This document shows positions 16,770-24,640 of a stretch of 64,000 nucleotides of DNA, one piece after another. Source of the stretch: Mobiluncus sp963511525 (GTDB lineage Bacteria > Actinomycetota > Actinomycetes > Actinomycetales > Actinomycetaceae); contig NZ_CAUPIY010000001.1 of NCBI RefSeq assembly GCF_963511525.1, forward strand, positions 248,001 to 312,000, read 5' to 3'. The notes under the pieces are model-generated. The model made no database searches. It was not told where the DNA came from and saw nothing but the letters and a program-made list of their open reading frames with translations. The translations under genes and the position numbers were made by a program. The stretch's first letter is position 1. Each line of letters begins with the position of its first letter.

Positions 16770-18034
16770 CAGGCCTCCGCCTTCCCGGTTGGTTTTTCAC
16801 AGCGATGTTGCAACATCATCTGTAAAAAGTCGTTGAACAGGTGCGACGCGTCGTGGGGGCCGGCGGCAGCTTCGGGGTGATACTGCACGGAAAAGGCCGG
16901 AATGTCCAAACATCTCAGACCTTCCACGACATTGTCGTTCAGTCCGATGTGGGTAACTTCCGCCCGGCCGTACTTTCCGTTGCAGAAGGGCGTTACCGAG
17001 GCTTCTCCCAGCGGCATATCTACCGCAAAACCGTGGTTGTGGGCGGTAATTTCGACTTTGCCGGTGCGTCTGTCAAGCACGGGCTGGTTCACTCCCCGGT
17101 GACCGTAAACGAGCTTGTACGTTCCGTATCCCAGGGCGCGGCCCAACAGCTGATTGCCGAAACAGATTCCGAAGTACGGCAGTCCCGCGTCCAACACTTC
17201 GCGCAGCAACTCGATTTCATGGGTGGCCGCGCTAGGGTCGCCGGGCCCGTTTGAGAAAAACACCCCATCGGGGTTGATGGACTGCAGGTCTTTCAGGGTC
17301 GAGTCCGCGGGAAACACGTGAACTTCCACGCCCAGGGAAGCCAAAATTTCCGGGGTGCGAGACTTGACCCCCAAGTCCAATGCCGCTAACACCGCCCGTG
17401 GGCTCCCACCGGCGAATTCACCGGTGGGAGCAATCACGTAGGGGGTTTTGGTAGAGACTTCGGCGCTGAGCGCCGCCCCCGCCATACGCGGGGAGTCTTG
17501 AATGATGGAACGCAAAGCCGCTACCGCATGGGGTTCCAGATTTTCGGCGCCGACTGGCAGGGCGTCGCCCGAAAAAATGCCTCCCCGCAAGGCACCGGCT
17601 TCACGAATATGCAAAGTCAAAGCCCGCGTATCCACATCGCTAATCCCCACGATGCCGTGACGCACCAGCTCCTCTTCCAGGTCGCTTTCGGCACGCCAGT
17701 TCGAGGCTCGGCGGGCCGGATCGCGCACGACATAACCCGCCACCCAAATCTGGTTAGATTCCGGGTCGGTCGTGTTCATGCCGGTGTTACCGATGTGTGG
17801 CGCGGTCATGACCAAGATTTGCCGATGATAGGAAGGATCCGTGAGAGATTCTTGATAGCCGGTCATTCCAGTGGAAAACACGACTTCACCCAAAGTTCGC
17901 CCGCTGGCTCCGAAGGCCTTGCCCGCTAGGGCAAAACCGTCCTCCAGAACCAGCACCGCGTCCGCCCGATCCATCGGGAGCGCGGGATGGTCAATACCTT
18001 GCGGATTATGGCTTTGACTGAGCATTTCCGTCAT
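16769..18034 (-). CDS. carA: Carbamoyl-phosphate synthase small subunit
   Basis: Glutaminase subunit that supplies ammonia to CarB. From ATG 18034 it has 421 residues; the frame is open a further 50 codons but that part lies inside pyrC. The class-I glutaminase nucleophile is in YFGICFGNQLLGRALG and the His-Glu pair in VQYHPEAAAGPHD. The N-terminal 25 residues before the conserved VLVLEDG are longer than usual. Ten nt after pyrC. Confidence 0.97.
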   Translation of the reverse strand: MTEMLSQSHNPQGIDHPALPMDRADAVLVLEDGFALAGKAFGASGRTLGEVVFSTGMTGYQESLTDPSYHRQILVMTAPHIGNTGMNTTDPESNQIWVAGYVVRDPARRASNWRAESDLEEELVRHGIVGISDVDTRALTLHIREAGALRGGIFSGDALPVGAENLEPHAVAALRSIIQDSPRMAGAALSAEVSTKTPYVIAPTGEFAGGSPRAVLAALDLGVKSRTPEILASLGVEVHVFPADSTLKDLQSINPDGVFFSNGPGDPSAATHEIELLREVLDAGLPYFGICFGNQLLGRALGYGTYKLVYGHRGVNQPVLDRRTGKVEITAHNHGFAVDMPLGEASVTPFCNGKYGRAEVTHIGLNDNVVEGLRCLDIPAFSVQYHPEAAAGPHDASHLFNDFLQMMLQHRCEKPTGKAEA

Positions 18035-18044
18035 GGTTAGGTTC

Positions 18045-19355
18045 TCAGCGCTGATCGACCGGGATAGCCGTGGCGTCCCTAATCGTGAACTCGCCCTTCC
18101 ACATGGTGTACCGCGCCTGACCGGGCAGTTCCATGCCCAGGTAGGGGGTATTCGTAGACAGGGAATGCTGCGTGTCCAGGTCAATAGTGCGGCGCGTGGA
18201 GGGATCCCACAAGGTCAGGTTCGCCGGTTTTCCGGTGACGATGCCCTGGCCCTGTTCCTTGACCCGCCCGATGTGCGCCGGCGCGGTGGACATGACTCGC
18301 GCCACGTCTTCCCACGTGAACTTGCCGGAATCGACCATGACTTTCTGAACCACCGGCAGAGCGGTTTCCAAACCAATCATGCCGAAAGCCCCGGCCTGCC
18401 ACTCGCAGTCCTTTTCCTCCAAAGGGTGGGGCGCGTGGTCGGTGCCGATACAGTCGATGGTGCCGTCCATCAGGCCGGCCACCACGGCTTCGGTGTCCGC
18501 AGCAGTACGCAGCGGCGGGTTGACCTTGTAACGCGGGTCGTAGGTCTTGGCCATGTCTTCGGTCAGTAAGATGTGGTGCGGGGTGGCTTCGGCAGTCACG
18601 GCAATGCCGCGGCTCTTGGCCCACCGCACAATGTCTACCGAGCCCGCGGTGGACACGTGACAGATGTGGACTCGTGAACCCACGTGAGAAGCCAACTGAA
18701 TATCGCGCAGGATAATGGCTTCTTCCGCGACCGCCGGCCATCCGGGCATACCCATTACAGCTGACAGCGGAGACTCGTTCATTTGTGCATTTTCAGTCAG
18801 ACGCGGGTCTTGAGCGTGCTGAGCTACCACACCATCAAAGGTCTTTACATATTCCAGAGCGCGGCGCATCAACACCGGGTCAGAGACGCATTTTCCATCG
18901 TCAGAGAACACCGAAACGTGTGCGTCCGAACGGTTCATGGACCCTAAGTCCGCCAGGTGTTCACCTTGCAGACCGGCGGAAACGGCACCGACTGGGCACA
19001 CCTGCACCCAGCCCGCCAGATTCCCCAAGTGCACGACCTGCTCGACGATACCGGCGTTGTCTTGGACAGGAGTGGTGTTTGCCATCGCGTGGACGCAGGT
19101 GTAGCCGCCGTAGGCCGCCGAGAGCGTGCCGGAAGCGACCGTTTCCGCATCCTCACCGCCGGGTTCGCGCAGGTGAGTGTGCATATCGACCAGGCCGGGC
19201 AAAGCCACCAAGCCGTTGCCATCTATGGTCGTGGCACCGGCAGAAACAGCGTCCGCCGCGTCGGCACCTACACCCGCGAAAATGCCGTCCTTGACAGCAA
19301 TGTCAGCCCCCTGACCGTTCGGCAGGGTTACGTTCTTAATCAAATATTCCTTCAC
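18045..19355 (-). CDS. pyrC: Dihydroorotase
   Basis: Cyclises carbamoyl-aspartate to dihydroorotate. 436 residues, class I amidohydrolase: metal ligands in DMHTHLREPG, later His residues (HICHVSTAG, EATPHH) and the catalytic Asp in GTDHAPH. A GTG start overlaps the pyrB stop (GTGA) with GGAGG upstream, so it is coupled to pyrB. Confidence 0.97.
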   Translation of the reverse strand: MKEYLIKNVTLPNGQGADIAVKDGIFAGVGADAADAVSAGATTIDGNGLVALPGLVDMHTHLREPGGEDAETVASGTLSAAYGGYTCVHAMANTTPVQDNAGIVEQVVHLGNLAGWVQVCPVGAVSAGLQGEHLADLGSMNRSDAHVSVFSDDGKCVSDPVLMRRALEYVKTFDGVVAQHAQDPRLTENAQMNESPLSAVMGMPGWPAVAEEAIILRDIQLASHVGSRVHICHVSTAGSVDIVRWAKSRGIAVTAEATPHHILLTEDMAKTYDPRYKVNPPLRTAADTEAVVAGLMDGTIDCIGTDHAPHPLEEKDCEWQAGAFGMIGLETALPVVQKVMVDSGKFTWEDVARVMSTAPAHIGRVKEQGQGIVTGKPANLTLWDPSTRRTIDLDTQHSLSTNTPYLGMELPGQARYTMWKGEFTIRDATAIPVDQR

Positions 19356-20320
19356 AGCAGGCCTCCTTCCGGCGCGAGCAAAAGGTAGAGGGCAGCCATC
19401 CGGACACTCACGCCGTTTCCAACTTGTTCAACAATGACAGACTTTGCGGAATCTGCGGCTTGGGCGCAGATTTCCATACCTCGGTTCATCGGACCGGGGT
19501 GCATGATAACCGTGCGTTCGGGCAGGTTAGTGAAACGGGTGTTGTTCAAACCGTAGGCCCGGTGATATTCGACCACAGACGGGAAGTAGCCCCCGCCGGC
19601 AGAACTCATGCGCTCGCGCTGCACCCGCAGCATCATCACCGCATCAGGATTGGTAGCCAAGGCCACATCCAAGTCGTAGGACACGTCACACTTCCAGTTT
19701 TCTACCCCAACCGGCATTAGGGTCGGCGGACCGACCAGGGTCACGTGGGCGCCCAAGGTCGACATCAAGTCCACGTTGGAGCGAGCAACACGAGAGTGCA
19801 GGATATCGCCCACAATAACCACGTGGGCGCCATTTAGGTCTTTACCTGCGAGGTCGCCGCCGCTCAAACCAAGGTAGTGCCGGCGCAGTGTCATCGCGTC
19901 GAGCAGAGCCTGGGTGGGGTGTTGATGTTCGCCGTCACCAGCGTTGAGGACGGGTACGTCAGACCAACCGGCGTTAGCCAAACGGTAGGCCGCCCCGGAG
20001 GAGGAATGGCGGATAACGATGCCATCAACCCGCATGGCCTGCAGGGTCAAGGCCGTATCTTTCAGGGATTCGCCTTTCGCAACCGAGGAACCTTTCGCAG
20101 AAAAGTTGATGACGTCCGCGCTGAGGCGCTTGGCCGCGGTTTCAAAAGAAATCCGCGTCCGGGTGGAGTTCTCAAAAAAGAGGTTGACCACAGTTTTGCC
20201 GCGCAAGGTCGGCAGTTTTTTCACCTTTTGAGCCTGGGTCATCGCCATGGCTTCGGCAGTATCCAAAATTTTCAGGACATCTTCGTGGCTGAGATCAGCC
20301 GCAGAGAGCAAATGTCGCAT
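19352..20320 (-). CDS. pyrB: Aspartate carbamoyltransferase catalytic subunit
   Basis: Joins carbamoyl phosphate and aspartate. 322 residues with the carbamoyl-phosphate signature FENSTRTRISFE and the HPTQALLD loop. No pyrI regulatory subunit is present, as expected outside the Gammaproteobacteria. The start ATG has GGAAGGA upstream and lies 5 nt after pyrR. Confidence 0.98.
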   Translation of the reverse strand: MRHLLSAADLSHEDVLKILDTAEAMAMTQAQKVKKLPTLRGKTVVNLFFENSTRTRISFETAAKRLSADVINFSAKGSSVAKGESLKDTALTLQAMRVDGIVIRHSSSGAAYRLANAGWSDVPVLNAGDGEHQHPTQALLDAMTLRRHYLGLSGGDLAGKDLNGAHVVIVGDILHSRVARSNVDLMSTLGAHVTLVGPPTLMPVGVENWKCDVSYDLDVALATNPDAVMMLRVQRERMSSAGGGYFPSVVEYHRAYGLNNTRFTNLPERTVIMHPGPMNRGMEICAQAADSAKSVIVEQVGNGVSVRMAALYLLLAPEGGLL

Positions 20321-20325
20321 GATTT

Positions 20326-20865
20326 TTATTCCTTCCCGTCTGCAATAATCACGGCGTCTTCGCCGTCACTGTCTTGAAGTTTTACGAGTACCTGTTCCGC
20401 CCGTGAAGTGGGCAGGTTCTTTCCAATGTAGTCAGCGCGAATCGGAAGTTCGCGGTGACCGCGGTCCACGAGCACGGCTAACTGCACTTGGGCAGGGCGG
20501 CCGTGATCGTTCAACGCGTCGAGCGCAGCCCGGATGGTGCGTCCGGAATAGAGCACGTCGTCGACGAGGATGACCGTTTTACCGTCGATGCCGGTTTTGG
20601 GCATCACGGTGGGTTTCGGTACGCGTATCGGTTGACGGGAAAGATCATCGCGGTACAGGGTGATGTCCAGGGTGCCAACCGGGACGTCTGTATCGGGATT
20701 ATTTTCCTTTAAAAAATTCCCCAACCGATTGGCTAGCTCAACGCCACGGGTGGGGATTCCTAACAGAACGACATCTTCAAGACCCTGGTTTTTCTCCATA
20801 ATCTCGAAGGCCAGTCGTTTCAGCGAACGGGCAATGTCAGCACTGCCCAACACTGTTTTTTCCAT
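20326..20865 (-). CDS. pyrR: Pyrimidine operon regulator / uracil phosphoribosyltransferase
   Basis: RNA-binding attenuator protein of the pyr operon; UMP promotes its binding to mRNA. From ATG 20865 (AAAGGA 5 nt upstream) it has 179 residues, with the PRPP-binding loop VILVDDVLYSGRTIRAALD. The upstream part of the open frame is leader sequence. The leader carries a PyrR-binding-loop hairpin covering the ribosome site, so the protein probably represses its own operon at translation. Confidence 0.96.
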   Translation of the reverse strand: MEKTVLGSADIARSLKRLAFEIMEKNQGLEDVVLLGIPTRGVELANRLGNFLKENNPDTDVPVGTLDITLYRDDLSRQPIRVPKPTVMPKTGIDGKTVILVDDVLYSGRTIRAALDALNDHGRPAQVQLAVLVDRGHRELPIRADYIGKNLPTSRAEQVLVKLQDSDGEDAVIIADGKE

Positions 20866-20871
20866 ATTTTT

Positions 20872-20901
20872 CCTTTCTGCCTCACGGGGCAAAATTAAAG
20901 G
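20872..20901 (-). promoter_or_regulatory. PyrR-binding-loop hairpin sequestering the pyrR ribosome site
   Basis: On the minus strand the stem TGCC/GGCA (20888-20891, 20878-20881) closes the hexaloop CCGTGA, which fits the PyrR consensus loop CNGNGA. Below it, after an AATTT/G internal loop, CCTTT (20897-20901) pairs with AAAGG (20872-20876), the Shine-Dalgarno core of pyrR. PyrR-UMP stabilising this hairpin would block ribosome entry. The fit to the consensus is seen; binding is inferred. Confidence 0.82.
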
Positions 20902-20916
20902 TTTTATAGCGACTCC

Positions 20917-20922
20917 ATAGTA
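20917..20922 (-). promoter_or_regulatory. Possible -10 box of the pyr operon
   Basis: Minus-strand TACTAT would start the mRNA near 20910, leaving the whole PyrR hairpin in a leader of about 45 nt. The nearby TATAAA (20903-20908) would start inside the hairpin and is less suitable. No clear -35 is seen. Confidence 0.4.
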
Positions 20923-21021
20923 CACGTTTTTTCCTTTACCTCCGAATCCCCTGCCCGCGCCGGCGCAAATCGGGTCGGGAATGCTGGAACTCTCGGGGAA
21001 AATTCAGAAAGACGCGAAATT

Positions 21022-21050
21022 TTCAACATCGAGCGTTTTCGGGCTAAACT
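21022..21050 (+). promoter_or_regulatory. Promoter of the small plus-strand gene
   Basis: TTCAAC (21022-21027), a 17-nt spacer, TAAACT (21045-21050). It points rightward, divergent from pyrR, with the start codon 27 nt beyond the -10. Confidence 0.6.
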
Positions 21051-21077
21051 CCTGGCAAAATCGCCGATAATAGAGAC

Positions 21078-21296
21078 ATGGACGAAAAACGCGAGCTGTT
21101 AATGCAGCTTCTATTCGGCAACGAGGACACGCCGGGGCTGAGCCAAGAGGTCACGCAACCCGACAACTCGCCAGAGGCCGCTGCTCGTTTCCAAAAGTGG
21201 GCCAAGGCACAACAGAAAGCCCAAACCATCAACGAAACTCTGGACAATTCGGAAAAATCCGCGGATATCCTGCGCGAAATGATGAATCGAGATTAA
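21078..21296 (+). CDS. Small conserved-looking hypothetical protein
   Basis: 72 residues, not recognised. Charged, Gln/Glu/Lys-rich and helical in appearance with no membrane segment; the middle AARFQKWAKAQQKAQTINE and the C-terminal SADILREMMNRD look like amphipathic helices. It has a good upstream promoter, a weak ribosome site (AGAG), plausible codon use, and fills the only plus-strand slot between pyrR and nusB, ending 9 nt from the nusB stop. The opposite-strand reading is much less protein-like. Function unknown. Confidence 0.6.
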   Translation: MDEKRELLMQLLFGNEDTPGLSQEVTQPDNSPEAAARFQKWAKAQQKAQTINETLDNSEKSADILREMMNRD

Positions 21297-21305
21297 CCGC
21301 AGACT

Positions 21306-21881
21306 TTATTCCAGGGTGTCTAAGTCGATCTGTTCCAAAACGCCGCCCGCTGCGGCCGTTTTTGCCGCGGTATCAAAGCTCTGCGGTACCGAAGACTCCA
21401 GTTTCGCAATCGCCTCGCCGCTCAAAGTTTGGTCGGACTCGGTTTTGCTCAACGCATCTTTCATATCGTTGATAGCTCCCAACAGACCGTTGATAAATTT
21501 TGGCGACTCGTCAGTGGAACGTTCCTCCGCGATTTGCATAGCGGCGGTGATAGCTACGGCTCCCTCCACGTCGGGATTGAACAAAATTTCCCAAGCCGCG
21601 ACCCGCATAATAGCTAGGTCCACCTCGGGCATTCGCTGCAGCGGCCACGCTTTTGAATACGTCGCCAAAGCCGCATCAATCCGCTCTAAATGCTCGGCCA
21701 CCCCCTCCAGAATTTCGACGGCGTAGACCGGGAGCGGGGTCTGCGCGGTAGTCTCGTCCTGACGTAGCTGCGCCAGAGAAAATATGCCCTCGGGAGTGTC
21801 CCAGCCCCGAACGTGCGCCTCATAAAGCACATCAACGGCTCGAACCCGCTCCCTCGTGCGCCGCGGCAATTTATGTCCCAC
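21306..21881 (-). CDS. nusB: Transcription antitermination factor NusB
   Basis: RNA-binding all-helical protein of the rRNA antitermination complex, acting with NusE/S10. I choose GTG 21881 (GAGGGG 8 nt upstream), giving 191 residues; a TTG at 21899 is also in frame. The core runs from RRTRERVRAVDVLYEAHVRG to AAMQIAEERSTDESPKFINGLLGAI. A 45-residue C-terminal tail, Ala/Ser-rich and weakly acidic, exceeds the usual NusB length. It follows efp after a strong hairpin. Confidence 0.93.
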   Translation of the reverse strand: MGHKLPRRTRERVRAVDVLYEAHVRGWDTPEGIFSLAQLRQDETTAQTPLPVYAVEILEGVAEHLERIDAALATYSKAWPLQRMPEVDLAIMRVAAWEILFNPDVEGAVAITAAMQIAEERSTDESPKFINGLLGAINDMKDALSKTESDQTLSGEAIAKLESSVPQSFDTAAKTAAAGGVLEQIDLDTLE

Positions 21882-21908
21882 TGTCTCGTCCCCTCGCAAA
21901 AATGCGTA

Positions 21909-21941
21909 ACGCGAGCCGGAAGCCTGCGCCCCGACTCGCGT
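21909..21941 (-). terminator. Hairpin between efp and nusB
   Basis: 11-bp stem with one G-U pair (21909-21919 against 21931-21941) and an 11-nt loop. On the minus strand a run of five T follows 6 nt later, just before nusB. It could be a partial terminator of the aro-efp transcript or an attenuator of nusB. Confidence 0.65.
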
Positions 21942-21952
21942 CCACTGCAGTA

Positions 21953-22516
21953 TTAATCGGTAACCCGCGAGATGTATTCGCCGGTGCGGGTATCGACCTT
22001 CACCTTGTCGCCAATATTTAAGAACAGCGGCACCTGAATGTCCCAGCCCGTCTCGAGGGTGGCCGGCTTGGTGCCCGCATTGGAGCGGTCGCCCTGCAAG
22101 CCTGGTTCGGTGTGCGAAATCTCTAACACAACCGAGGCCGGCAGCTCAATAAACAAAACATTGCCCTCGTTGAAAGCCAGGATGCATTTCTGGTTTTCCA
22201 ACAGGAAGTGCGCGGCGTCCCCGACGACTTCGGGAGTCACACTGACCATTTCAAAGGTCTTTTCGTCCATGAACACGTAGTCGGTGCCGTCGTTGTAAGA
22301 GTAGGTCATGTCGCGGCGATCCACGGTGGCGGTTTCAATCTTTAGTCCTGCGTTAAACGTCCGGTCAACGATTTTGCCCGAAAGGATGTTTTTTATCTTG
22401 GTGCGCACGAAGGCCGGTCCCTTACCGGGCTTCACATGTTGGAATTCGACAACCTGCCACAACTGGTTGTCAATCTTCATCACCAAGCCGTTTTTCAAAT
22501 CATTAGTCGTTGCCAC
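21953..22516 (-). CDS. efp: Translation elongation factor P
   Basis: Relieves ribosome stalling at polyproline motifs. 187 residues, three beta-barrel domains; the tip loop carries Lys in VKPGKGPAFVRTKIKN. GTG start with AAGGA upstream. It follows the aro genes and precedes nusB, the standard order. Polyproline or Pro-rich clients are in the window itself (MltG, SecD, the DUF349 protein). Confidence 0.97.
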   Translation of the reverse strand: MATTNDLKNGLVMKIDNQLWQVVEFQHVKPGKGPAFVRTKIKNILSGKIVDRTFNAGLKIETATVDRRDMTYSYNDGTDYVFMDEKTFEMVSVTPEVVGDAAHFLLENQKCILAFNEGNVLFIELPASVVLEISHTEPGLQGDRSNAGTKPATLETGWDIQVPLFLNIGDKVKVDTRTGEYISRVTD

Positions 22517-22586
22517 GTTTCATCCTTCACAGTCTTAACAGTTAGCAAATCAGCTCAAACAGTCTACCGAAAAAGCGGGCCGTTGG

Positions 22587-23033
22587 CTAACTGCAGCCGT
22601 TTTCAGCGATAACTTTCAGCAGTCGTTGCGCCAGTTCTGTCAAGGTTCCCTCGGTTGGCACCGTGTAATCACTGTGTGCCATTAGTTCCTCCCGGCGGTC
22701 TTTGGCCAAGCGGCGATAGGCGGCGCGCCAAGGCAGGCCGTTAGGGTCGCTGAGTTTTTCCGGGTTCACGGCCTGCCACGACTGTTCCCAGGGCAAATCA
22801 AGGAAAATTACCGGATTTCCGGCCTGTCGAAAGTCCTCTACAGGTGCGGATGAACCGGTCTCGAGCACGTCAGAGGGCAACACAAAAATGGCGGGAGCGC
22901 AGCGCGGCGACCAAGCATCGAGGCCTGACCCGGGAGCCACGGGCAGGCCAAGGTCCGGTGAAATCGTCTGCGCCAACTGGCTCAGACGGGCTCCTGGAAG
23001 GGACACTAAAGCCAACGAACAGTGCGGTTTCAC
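22587..23033 (-). CDS. Degenerate shikimate-kinase-like protein
   Basis: 148 residues from a GTG that overlaps the aroKB stop (GTGA), so translationally coupled. It resembles a shortened shikimate kinase: the N-terminus LALVSLPGARLSQLAQTI occupies the P-loop place, but the GxxxxGK[ST] signature is lost (GARLS). The middle shikimate-binding part is largely missing. The C-terminus PVIFLDLPWEQSW, then WRAAYRRLAKDRREELMAHS, aligns by eye with the lid and last helices of AroK. It is probably catalytically dead; it might be a regulatory or scaffolding partner of AroKB. The kinase relationship is my visual alignment, not a search result. Confidence 0.65.
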   Translation of the reverse strand: MKPHCSLALVSLPGARLSQLAQTISPDLGLPVAPGSGLDAWSPRCAPAIFVLPSDVLETGSSAPVEDFRQAGNPVIFLDLPWEQSWQAVNPEKLSDPNGLPWRAAYRRLAKDRREELMAHSDYTVPTEGTLTELAQRLLKVIAENGCS

Positions 23034-24640
23034 TGGGGAATCCCCGTCATTTGGGCGGCTTTGGCCAGAGCTTCGACATCGGCGACGGGAACAACCACGG
23101 GTTTGCCCCAATCTTCCAGCAGGACAAACCGCAGCTGCCCGCCGCGAACTTTTTTATCGCTGAACATGATGGGTAACAGTTCCGCAAAAACGTGGTCACT
23201 ATAGGTGGTGGGCAGGCCAACTGCTTCCAGTTGGTCACGCAGGCGCGCAGCCAGATTTTTTGGCCCTCGCCCCAGCACCGCGGCGAGGTTCGCCGCAAAC
23301 ACCATCCCGATAGAAACCGCTAAACCGTGTGGGAAACGGTAGTTCTCTACCCGTTCTATGGCGTGTGCCAAAGTATGCCCGTAGTTCAAGTATTCCCGCT
23401 GGCCCGACTCATACAAATCGGCGGAAACCACGTCGGATTTCACCGTGACGGTCCGGCGAATAATGTCTCGAAGCGAGGAGGAATCCGGGTCCAGCAGTGC
23501 CGATGCGTTGTCCCGAGCAATGTCCAAAATCTGTTGGTCACGGATAAACCCGCACTTCAGAGCCTCTGCCAGCCCCTCTCGCAGGTGGTCTGGCGAAAGG
23601 GTTCGCAAAGTCGTGAAATCCACCGCCACCCCGATAGGAGGATAAAACGCCCCGACCAAGTTTTTCCCGGTGCTCCAGTCAATGCCGGTCTTGCCTCCGA
23701 TAGCAGCGTCAACCATCGCCAGCAAAGTCGTCGGCACCGTGATGAGATTAATGCCACGCAGCCAGGTCGCCGCTGCAAAACCTCCCAGGTCAGTGGTGGC
23801 TCCCCCGCCGAGAGCCACAATCGCATCGCGGCGTTCCAGACCCGCGCTAGCGGCCGCCTCCCACACTTCGGAAAGCACCGGGAGCTGCTTCGCGGCTTCT
23901 CCGTCAGGCAGCACTTTCACCGTGGTTTGTTTACCCAATGAATCCAAGTGCTGCGCCAAACTGTTCGCCGCTGATGCCACCGCGGGTGCGCTAAGCACCA
24001 AAACTTTGTTTGTGTGCGCCTTCATCAAGGCCGCGACCTGTGCGTTTAGGTCCTGCCCGAAGCTGACGGCATAGGGATGGCCGGGGGTGGACACCCAAAT
24101 ACAGTCACCCTGGCGTTCTTCATAAGCAATGATTTCCTCAGCCAATTCACTGCGTTTACTCTGCGCATCGATAATGACCGTGGCGGTGTTTTCATAGATG
24201 TCTTTCCGCTGCCGATACAGCTCATGCATCCGTTCTCGCAGGTCTCCCGCCAACAGGGGACGAACTTGGGCGTCTTTCTTTTGAACGGAACGCTCGGAAC
24301 GTTGAATCTGGAGGTTCACCAGGAAGTCCGGGTCCGCTTTCAGGTAGTAAACGGTGTGTTCGCTCAGCAGTTCGCGGGTCGGGGCGTAGGTCGGGGCGCC
24401 GCCTCCCAGGGAAACAATCCGGGCTGAGCCCCGCAGCGCGTCGCGAACCACCGTGTATTCGAGGGCGCGAAAGCCCTGTTCTCCGAGTTCTTTAAAGATC
24501 CAGGGGATGGATTGACCGAAACGCTGCTGAATTTCCAGATCGGTATCAATCCAGGTGGTGTGCAAAATTTGAGCCAGAATCCCGGCAGTTTTCGATTTGC
24601 CCGAAGTGGGCAATCCCATCAGAACGATTTTGCGCGTCAT
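23030..24640 (-). CDS. aroKB: Shikimate kinase / 3-dehydroquinate synthase fusion
   Basis: Bifunctional shikimate-pathway enzyme, 536 residues. Residues 1-175 are shikimate kinase with an intact P-loop (GLPTSGKSKT), the DTD motif (WIDTDLEI) and the GGGAP loop. From about 180 to the end is 3-dehydroquinate synthase: NAD loop LGGGATTDLGGFAAATWLRG, the Lys in EALKCGFIRD, and the zinc His in NYGHTLAHAIE. Actinobacteria often keep aroK and aroB as neighbours; here they are one chain. The start overlaps the aroC stop (ATGA). Confidence 0.96.
   Translation of the reverse strand: MTRKIVLMGLPTSGKSKTAGILAQILHTTWIDTDLEIQQRFGQSIPWIFKELGEQGFRALEYTVVRDALRGSARIVSLGGGAPTYAPTRELLSEHTVYYLKADPDFLVNLQIQRSERSVQKKDAQVRPLLAGDLRERMHELYRQRKDIYENTATVIIDAQSKRSELAEEIIAYEERQGDCIWVSTPGHPYAVSFGQDLNAQVAALMKAHTNKVLVLSAPAVASAANSLAQHLDSLGKQTTVKVLPDGEAAKQLPVLSEVWEAAASAGLERRDAIVALGGGATTDLGGFAAATWLRGINLITVPTTLLAMVDAAIGGKTGIDWSTGKNLVGAFYPPIGVAVDFTTLRTLSPDHLREGLAEALKCGFIRDQQILDIARDNASALLDPDSSSLRDIIRRTVTVKSDVVSADLYESGQREYLNYGHTLAHAIERVENYRFPHGLAVSIGMVFAANLAAVLGRGPKNLAARLRDQLEAVGLPTTYSDHVFAELLPIMFSDKKVRGGQLRFVLLEDWGKPVVVPVADVEALAKAAQMTGIPQ

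Noticed and set aside
16769..18034. Altered glutaminase motif GICFGNQ in CarA as a possible defect
   Set aside because: The nucleophile Cys and the His-Glu pair are present, and this variant is, to my knowledge, normal for actinobacterial CarA.
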